From the NCBI GenBank assembly GCA_024291935.2, contig CM044306.1, positions 744,001-808,000 on the forward strand: 64,000 bases of DNA. The letters are read 5' to 3'. A model generated the notes under the pieces. That model had not been told where the DNA came from. It searched no databases and saw nothing but the letters and a program-made list of their open reading frames with translations. The stretch is from Okapia johnstoni (taxonomy: Eukaryota > Chordata > Mammalia > Artiodactyla > Giraffidae). Positions 58,906-64,000 of this stretch are shown here, piece after piece (positions within the stretch are counted from its first letter, which is position 1; each line of letters starts with the position of its first letter). Both the position numbers and the translations under genes were made by a program.

Positions 58906-58909
58906 ATTA

Positions 58910-59400
58910 AAATTTTTTTTCTTGGAGTCTGGTTGATTTGCAATGTTGTGTTACTTTCTGCTGTATAGCAAAGTGAATCAGTTACACATATACATATATC
59001 CACTCTTTTTAAAATTCTTTTCCCGTATGGGTCATTAGAGAGTCTTGAGGAGAATTCCCTGTGCTATATATAGTAGGTTATTATTATTTATCTATTTTAT
59101 ATGTGTGATATGATTTAGTTGCTAAGTTGTGTCTGACTCTTGCGACCCCATGGCCTGTGTAGCCCGCCAGGCTCCTCTGTCCATGGGATTCTCCAGGTGA
59201 GAGTCCTGGAGTGGGTTGCCATTTCCTTCTCCAGCGGATCTTTCTGACCCAGGAATCAAACCCGGTCTCCTGCATTGCACGCAGATTCTTTACCAGCTGA
59301 GCTATATATTTCGTATATAGTGGTGTGTATATGTCAATTCCGGTCTCCCAATTTATCCTTTTTCCCCCGTACCCCTGATAACCCATAAAAGTGTTTTCTA
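58910..59400 (-). mobile_element. L1 3'-UTR fragment, reverse, split by a Bov-tA
   Basis: GTTGATTTGCAATGTTGTGT, GTGAATCAGTTACACATATA and AATTCCGGTCTCCCAATTTA are landmarks of the ruminant L1 3' UTR in antisense. The Bov-tA copy at 59108-59305 (reverse; GTCTGACTCTTGCGACCCCA, GTCCTGGAGTGGGTTGCC) lies between them. Confidence 0.8.
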
Positions 59401-59937
59401 TATCTATAACTGTATGTCAAATTTTTAATGTGTGCCTATCTGGTGGCTGTAAAATACCATCTCTTGTGGTATTACTTTATATTTTCCATAGTCCTAAATA
59501 GTCTCAGCATGTTTTCGTACACTTATGTCATTCAGATTTCCAAATCTGTCTGGGGGTTTAGTGATAAAATTGAGACTTGAAGGATGCTAGGTGTGTGCTC
59601 ACAGGAACTGGGGTGGGATGGGCAGAGGTGGCAGAGGTGGAGAGGCACAGGAGACTTGCCGTGTCCTGGCGAGGAGAGGCCTTCAGGACCTGGGGGTGAA
59701 GTGTGAGGTGAGCAGGAGTGGGGGGAGGCCGGGGGCCTCGGCTGTGAGAGGGTCACTCAAGGGCGTTTGTGCATGCAAAGGCGGTTACGCTCTACGTTTT
59801 GTTTGCCTGTGGGCCACTAGAAATGTATTATGCAGTACGTATTCTAAGAAACATGAAAATATTAAGACATATGGAAAACATTTTCATTATAGCTTAATTA
59901 ATACTCACATATTAATGTCTTTATTTTAAAATTTCAG

Positions 59938-59985
59938 ATAGAAAATCCTCGATACCTGAGACAGAAGCCCATCCCAGTTACTCTG
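59938..59985 (+). CDS. CEP112: CEP112 sixth coding exon (48-base microexon-like)
   Basis: The acceptor is TAAAATTTCAG (ends 59937) and the donor is CTCTG|GTAGGT. Sixteen codons, IENPRYLRQKPIPVTL, residues 214-229, phase 0 at both ends. The match to the conserved CEP112 segment IENPRYLRQKPIPV is essentially exact. The preceding 8.2 kb intron (51779-59937) contains a 60-bp triplication, a GC-rich block at 54.6-55.3 kb, a BovB reverse-transcriptase fragment and a reverse-oriented L1 3' fragment. Confidence 0.95.
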
Positions 59986-60244
59986 GTAGGTGAGAATTGC
60001 CCTGAGCTTTCCCTATGGGCAGATGTCTTAAAATAAAATAATTGTTCAGCTGTTTACAGAAAGTAATGCCAGTCCACATTATGAAGCATAGCAGCCTTGT
60101 TAATCCTATCACTTGGAAGTGAATAAATCACTTTTTTTCCTCCAGTGTTTGTATTATTTGGGCATGAACTTCTGGCAGTTTAGAGTTTACTTTAGGCTAC
60201 ACCACGCCTGAAAAAGTATTGAATGGCTCTTCCTCATTCAACAG

Positions 60245-60322
60245 ATGACTCCAAAATTCAGCCTGAGAAAATCCAGCAGTCTCCATGATGACCAGTTACT
60301 CTCCTGCATGCATGAGAAAGAG
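60245..60322 (+). CDS. CEP112: CEP112 seventh coding exon (last one in the window)
   Basis: It follows CATTCAACAG (ends 60244), only 259 bases after the previous exon, and ends at AAAGAG|GTAGGA. It encodes 26 codons, MTPKFSLRKSSSLHDDQLLS then CMHEKE, residues 230-255, phase 0 at both ends. The segment TPKFSLRKSSS is conserved in CEP112 and leads into the start of the long coiled-coil region, whose exons lie to the right of the window. The seven coding exons sum to 765 bases, exactly 255 codons, which supports the whole model. Confidence 0.95.
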
Positions 60323-60484
60323 GTAGGATCGTGATGTTTCTGGCTTATCTAATCTATGCACACAGTTTTCATCTTTTGTGTAACGTGAGTTTTCAGGTCC
60401 TAGTTAGAGTAACGGATGGCTGGTAGGAAGAGTCTGTTGTTGGTGCAAATATAGAATTCTGGTGCAGGTAAAGGCAGGTCTTCC

Positions 60485-60735
60485 ATTCTGTTTTAACTGA
60501 TATTGGAGCATAGTTGCTTTGGAGGGTACAGCAGAGTGATTCCCAGATATGCATACACACATCCCCTCCCTTTTGGATTTCCTTCCCAGTTAGGTCACCA
60601 CTGAACACTGAGCCGAGTTCCCGAGTTCTCTGTGCCATGCAACAGGTTCTCATTAGTTAACCTATTTTATACATGGTGTCAATAGTGTATATATGTCAAT
60701 CCTAGTCTTCCAATTCTTCCCCTACCCCTTTAAAT
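60485..60735 (-). mobile_element. L1 3'-UTR fragment, reverse
   Basis: TGATATTGGAGCATAGTTGC, GTGATTCCCAGATATGCATA and TCAATAGTGTATATATGTCA. It is directly followed by a 12-bp minisatellite. Confidence 0.7.
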
Positions 60736-60776
60736 TTCAGCCTGCTGGAATGACTGCTGCTGACCTCAGTAATTCA

Positions 60777-61948
60777 GAGGTCCTTCTAGAGGTCCTTCTA
60801 GAGCTCCTTCTAGAGGTTCTTCTAGAGTTCCTGTTGGAGGTCCTTCTAGAGGTCCTTTTAGAGGTTGTTCTAGAGGTCTTTTAGAGCTCCTTTTAGAGGT
60901 CCTTCTAGAGGTCCTGTTAGAGCTCCTTTTAGAGGTCCTGTTAGAGGTCCTTCTAGAGGTCCTGTTAGAGCTCCTTTTAGAGGTCCTGTTAGAGGTCCTT
61001 CTAGAGGTCCTGTTAGAGCTTCTTTTAGAGGTCCTGTCAGAGGTCTTTCTAGATGTCCTGTTAGAGCTCCTTTTAGAGCTCCTTTTAGAGATCCTTCTAG
61101 AGGTCGTGTTAGAGCTCCTTCTAGAGGTCCTTCTAGAGGTCCTGTTAGAGCTCCTTCTAGAGGTCCTTCTAGAGGTCCTGTTAGAGGTCCTTCTAGAGGT
61201 CCTGTTAGAGCTCCTTCTAGAGGTCGTTCTAGAGGTCCTTCTAGAGCTCCTTCTAGAGCTCCTTCTAGAGGTCCTGTTAGAGCTCCTTCTAGAGGTCCTG
61301 TTAGAGGTCCTTCTAGAGGTCCTGTTAGAGCTCCTTCTAGCGGTCCTTCTAGAGCTCCTTCTAGAGGTCCTGTTAGAGCTCCTTCTAGAGGTCCTTCTAG
61401 AGGTCCTTCTAGAGGTCCTGTTAGAGCTCCTTCTAGAGGTCCTTCTAGAGCTCCTTCTAGAGGTCCTTCTAGAGGTCCTGTTAGAGCTCCTTCTAGAGGT
61501 CCTTCTAGAGGTCCTGTTAGAGCTCCTTCTAGAGGTCCTTCTAGAGCTCCTTCTAGAGGTCCTTCTAGAGCTCCTAGAGGTTCTTCTAGAGGTCCTGTTG
61601 GAGGTCCTTCTAGAGGTCCTTTTAGAGGTTGTTCTAGAGGTCTTTTAGAACTCCTTTTAGAGGTCCTTCTAGAGGTCCTGTCAGAGCTCCTTCTAGAGGT
61701 CCTTCTAGAGGTCCTTCTAGAGTCCTTCTAGAGGTCCTTCTAGAGGTCCTGTTAGAGGTCCTGTTAGAGCTCCTTCTAGAGGTCCTTCTAGAGCTCCTTC
61801 TAGAGGTCCTTCTAGAGGTCCTTCTAGAGGTCCTGTTAGAGCTCCTTCTAGAGGTCCTTCTAGAGGTCCTGTTAGAGCTCCTTCTAGAGGTCCTTCTAGA
61901 GGTCGTTCTAGAGGTCTTTTAGAGCTCCTTCTAGAGCTCCCATTTGAG
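60777..61948 (+). repeat. 12-bp minisatellite rich in TCTAGA (about 97 units)
   Basis: Units of GGTCCTTCTAGA and its variants GCTCCTTCTAGA, GGTCCTGTTAGA and GCTCCTTTTAGA fill about 1.17 kb. They are arranged in larger blocks of 24-36 bases (GGTCCTGTTAGAGCTCCTTC then TAGAGGTCC). Most units carry the palindrome TCTAGA. Reading frames over it give Leu-Leu-Glu-Val repeats, a composition effect. It lies in the CEP112 intron, about 450 bases after the seventh coding exon. Confidence 0.97.
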
Positions 61949-63148
61949 GCATACAGGTTTTTGTTTCTTAGTGCACTGCTAGTACTTTAAAAAAAACCTG
62001 TTGAAATAAAAAGATGTTACATTCCATAAAAACTTTTTGTGGACAACACTTAACATTCAGATGGACCTTCTTTGAAATTCTTGTTTGAAATTTTTTCTTT
62101 CCTTTTAAGAAATTGTCAGTTGTTTTTACACATCATTCCAAGTCATTACCAACCATTTGCCCTTTTACTGTTCAGACTGCTTACCATAGAATAGTTACCT
62201 CCTGTCTTTTTGAAATTTTTTCTGGTCTTTTGTGACACAATATTCTTATTCTTTATGGTTACACCTTGGGTTAGGGCTAAGCATACCAATGCTCCCCACA
62301 TGTGTGCTGAAAGAGAAGATACTTAAAAGCATCACGTGTTGCACCAGAGGTGCATTTCTAAATGTGAGGGGCTTGTTTCTTTTTCTGTACCCTCATGGTT
62401 TTGTTTTTCTTTTTGGTAATACCGGTGAAAATATTTGTGGGATCATTGAGAAGTTTGCATGTAAACATCAACTTACACCATATCTTAAAATATACCCAGT
62501 GTATATTTTGACTAAAATAACCCTTTGTGTAGTTACATAGTTGGTTCTGACTATTTTGGGTGAAACTTTTGGTCATTTTTTTTTCTCCTAAAATATTTAA
62601 GAGTATATGCTGGCTGAGTTGCTCCAGTGTGAGAACTTAGTTTCTTTTAAAGTAGTATCTGTGATTATAAAATAATTTTGGATGTTTATGAAAGAAATTT
62701 TGTAAAATATAATAAAATAAAGAAAAATGAAGGGTTTTTTTATTGCCCAGAGGGGGAAGAAAAGAAATTTTGTAAAATACAGACACATATGTAAAGAAGG
62801 AAATAAAATCACTATGAAATTCATATATAGAAATTAAAAAGTAGCGTTGTGTTGACTTGGATTCTTTTCTAATGTATTCTACAGAATACATGTTATTTTT
62901 CTTTAGAAAATTGAGATGATGTCATATATATTGTTTTGTCTAACTTGAGTATTTTATGCTACTAAATATTGTTCCTAAGCATTTATTGATTGATTGATTT
63001 TTGATGTCCATTCTTTTCTTTCTCCCATGTGTTTAACATGAGATACACACATCTTTACATGTAAAATTTAGTAACATCAGAACACAATCCTGCCTGTTCT
63101 TGGCTACAAATAAATATTGTGAATTATCTCTCTGGCTTTCTCCAGAAA
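61949..63148. other. CEP112 intron, no recognised feature
   Basis: AT-rich. A short direct repeat AAAGAAATTTTGTAAAATA occurs at about 62690 and 62761. No exon recognised. Confidence 0.5.
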
Positions 63149-63149
63149 G

Positions 63150-63475
63150 TTGTTGTTGTCCCGTTGCTAAGTTGTGTCTGGCTCTTTATGCCCCCGTGGA
63201 CTGCAGCACACCAGGCCTCCCTGTCCCTCACTTTCTCCAGGAGTTCACCCAAGTTCATGTCAGTTGAGTTGGTGATGCCATCCAACCAGCTCATCCTCTG
63301 CCATCCTCTTCTCTTTTTGCCTTCAATCTTTCCCAGCATCAGGATCTTTTCAATGACTTGCCTGTTGGCATCAGGTGGCTAAAGTACTGGCGTTTCAGCT
63401 TCAGCATCAGTCCTTCCAGTGAATATTCAGGGCTGATGTCCTTTAGGATTCACTGATTTGGCCTTCTTGCTGTCC
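63150..63475 (-). mobile_element. BovB 3' end, reverse
   Basis: TTGCTAAGTTGTGTCTGGCT, CCAACCAGCTCATCCTCTGC, CCCAGCATCAGGATC and TTTCAGCTTCAGCATCAGTC are antisense BovB 3' landmarks. Confidence 0.9.
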
Positions 63476-64000
63476 AAGCATTTATTTTTAATGGCTGTAT
63501 TATAATCTACATTATAGAATTATCCCCAGTTAATTTGATGTATCCCTATTGTTAGGTATTGAGATTGAGTTTTCACTAATATAAATAATTCTGGGAAAAA
63601 ATATCCTCATATCTCTATCTTTATATGCATTCAAATATCTGTATGGGGTAATGAATTGTGTCTTACATGGTAAAATTGAAATGATGGCTTTTTGTAAGTA
63701 TAGTAACATAAAAAATTTAACCTCTAAAATAAAAATTAATACTTGGAAGCCTTATGAAAATTGTATGTGATTTTAAGATGCAAGTAAAGAACGTATTAGA
63801 TGCAAAAATGAGAATGCCTGTGCAAAGGCAGAGGTGGCCGGGAGCCACTTGAGTGCTGAGGGAAGTGGCAGTTTAGGTTGGCTTTGTAAATACAAAAGTA
63901 CTAATTATATTTTAAATACAGGGCATGAGGTTTTAAAAGCTTTTTTCAATTTTAGGACACAGTTTTTTTCATGTTTTCACTTTTGAAATAGAAAATATTA
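63476..64000. other. CEP112 intron, right edge of window
   Basis: AT-rich. ATGGCTGTATTATAATCTAC recalls an L1 or old repeat fragment, but too little remains to assign. The next CEP112 exon is not in the window. Confidence 0.4.

Noticed and set aside
61106..61648. 180-codon Leu-Leu-Glu-Val frame as a coiled-coil or leucine-zipper gene
   Set aside because: It is a direct translation of the 12-bp minisatellite and has no start context, domain or flanking coding sequence.

Overview
The window is nuclear DNA of a ruminant. The evidence is the density of ruminant-type interspersed repeats (Bov-tA family tRNA-derived SINEs, BovB LINE copies, CHR-like SINEs, L1 fragments), the intron-split genes and the CpG-island promoter structure. 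There is nothing prokaryotic. The sequence alone does not settle the species (cattle, sheep, goat or a relative).

Two protein-coding genes are present, both on the + strand and head to tail, in the order seen at human 17q24. At the left edge are the last two coding exons of APOH (beta-2-glycoprotein I), encoding sushi domain V, the membrane-binding domain. About 10 kb of repeat-rich intergenic DNA follows. A CpG island at about 14.1-15.1 kb with a GGC trinucleotide run is the best candidate promoter of CEP112 (CCDC46, a centrosomal coiled-coil protein). A second GC-rich block lies at 18.7-19.3 kb. Seven consecutive CEP112 coding exons follow (21674-21787, 24608-24798, 28584-28756, 49540-49630, 51701-51778, 59938-59985, 60245-60322). 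Their splice phases all agree, and together they give exactly 255 codons, the N-terminal part of the protein. The gene continues beyond the window.

The most unusual structure is a 2 kb GC-rich minisatellite (24.78-26.83 kb) that starts on the 3' end of the second coding exon of CEP112. Its 72-bp unit contains a copy of the exon end plus the splice donor, so the authentic donor is followed by 27 near-identical donor copies. Most units are a multiple of three long and are open in the CEP112 reading frame. Use of a downstream donor could therefore insert one or more 24-residue repeats into the protein. The 3' end of the array still carries a piece of upstream exon sequence, which suggests the array arose by duplication of the exon-intron junction.

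Other notable repeats are a hybrid (TG)n/minisatellite array at 18.2-18.7 kb, a 1.2 kb 12-bp minisatellite full of TCTAGA sites at 60.8-61.9 kb, a 60-bp triplication at 52.2-52.4 kb, and GC-rich islands of unknown meaning at 47.2-48.2 and 54.6-55.3 kb. Most of the remaining sequence is intron or intergenic DNA made of nested L1, BovB and SINE copies.
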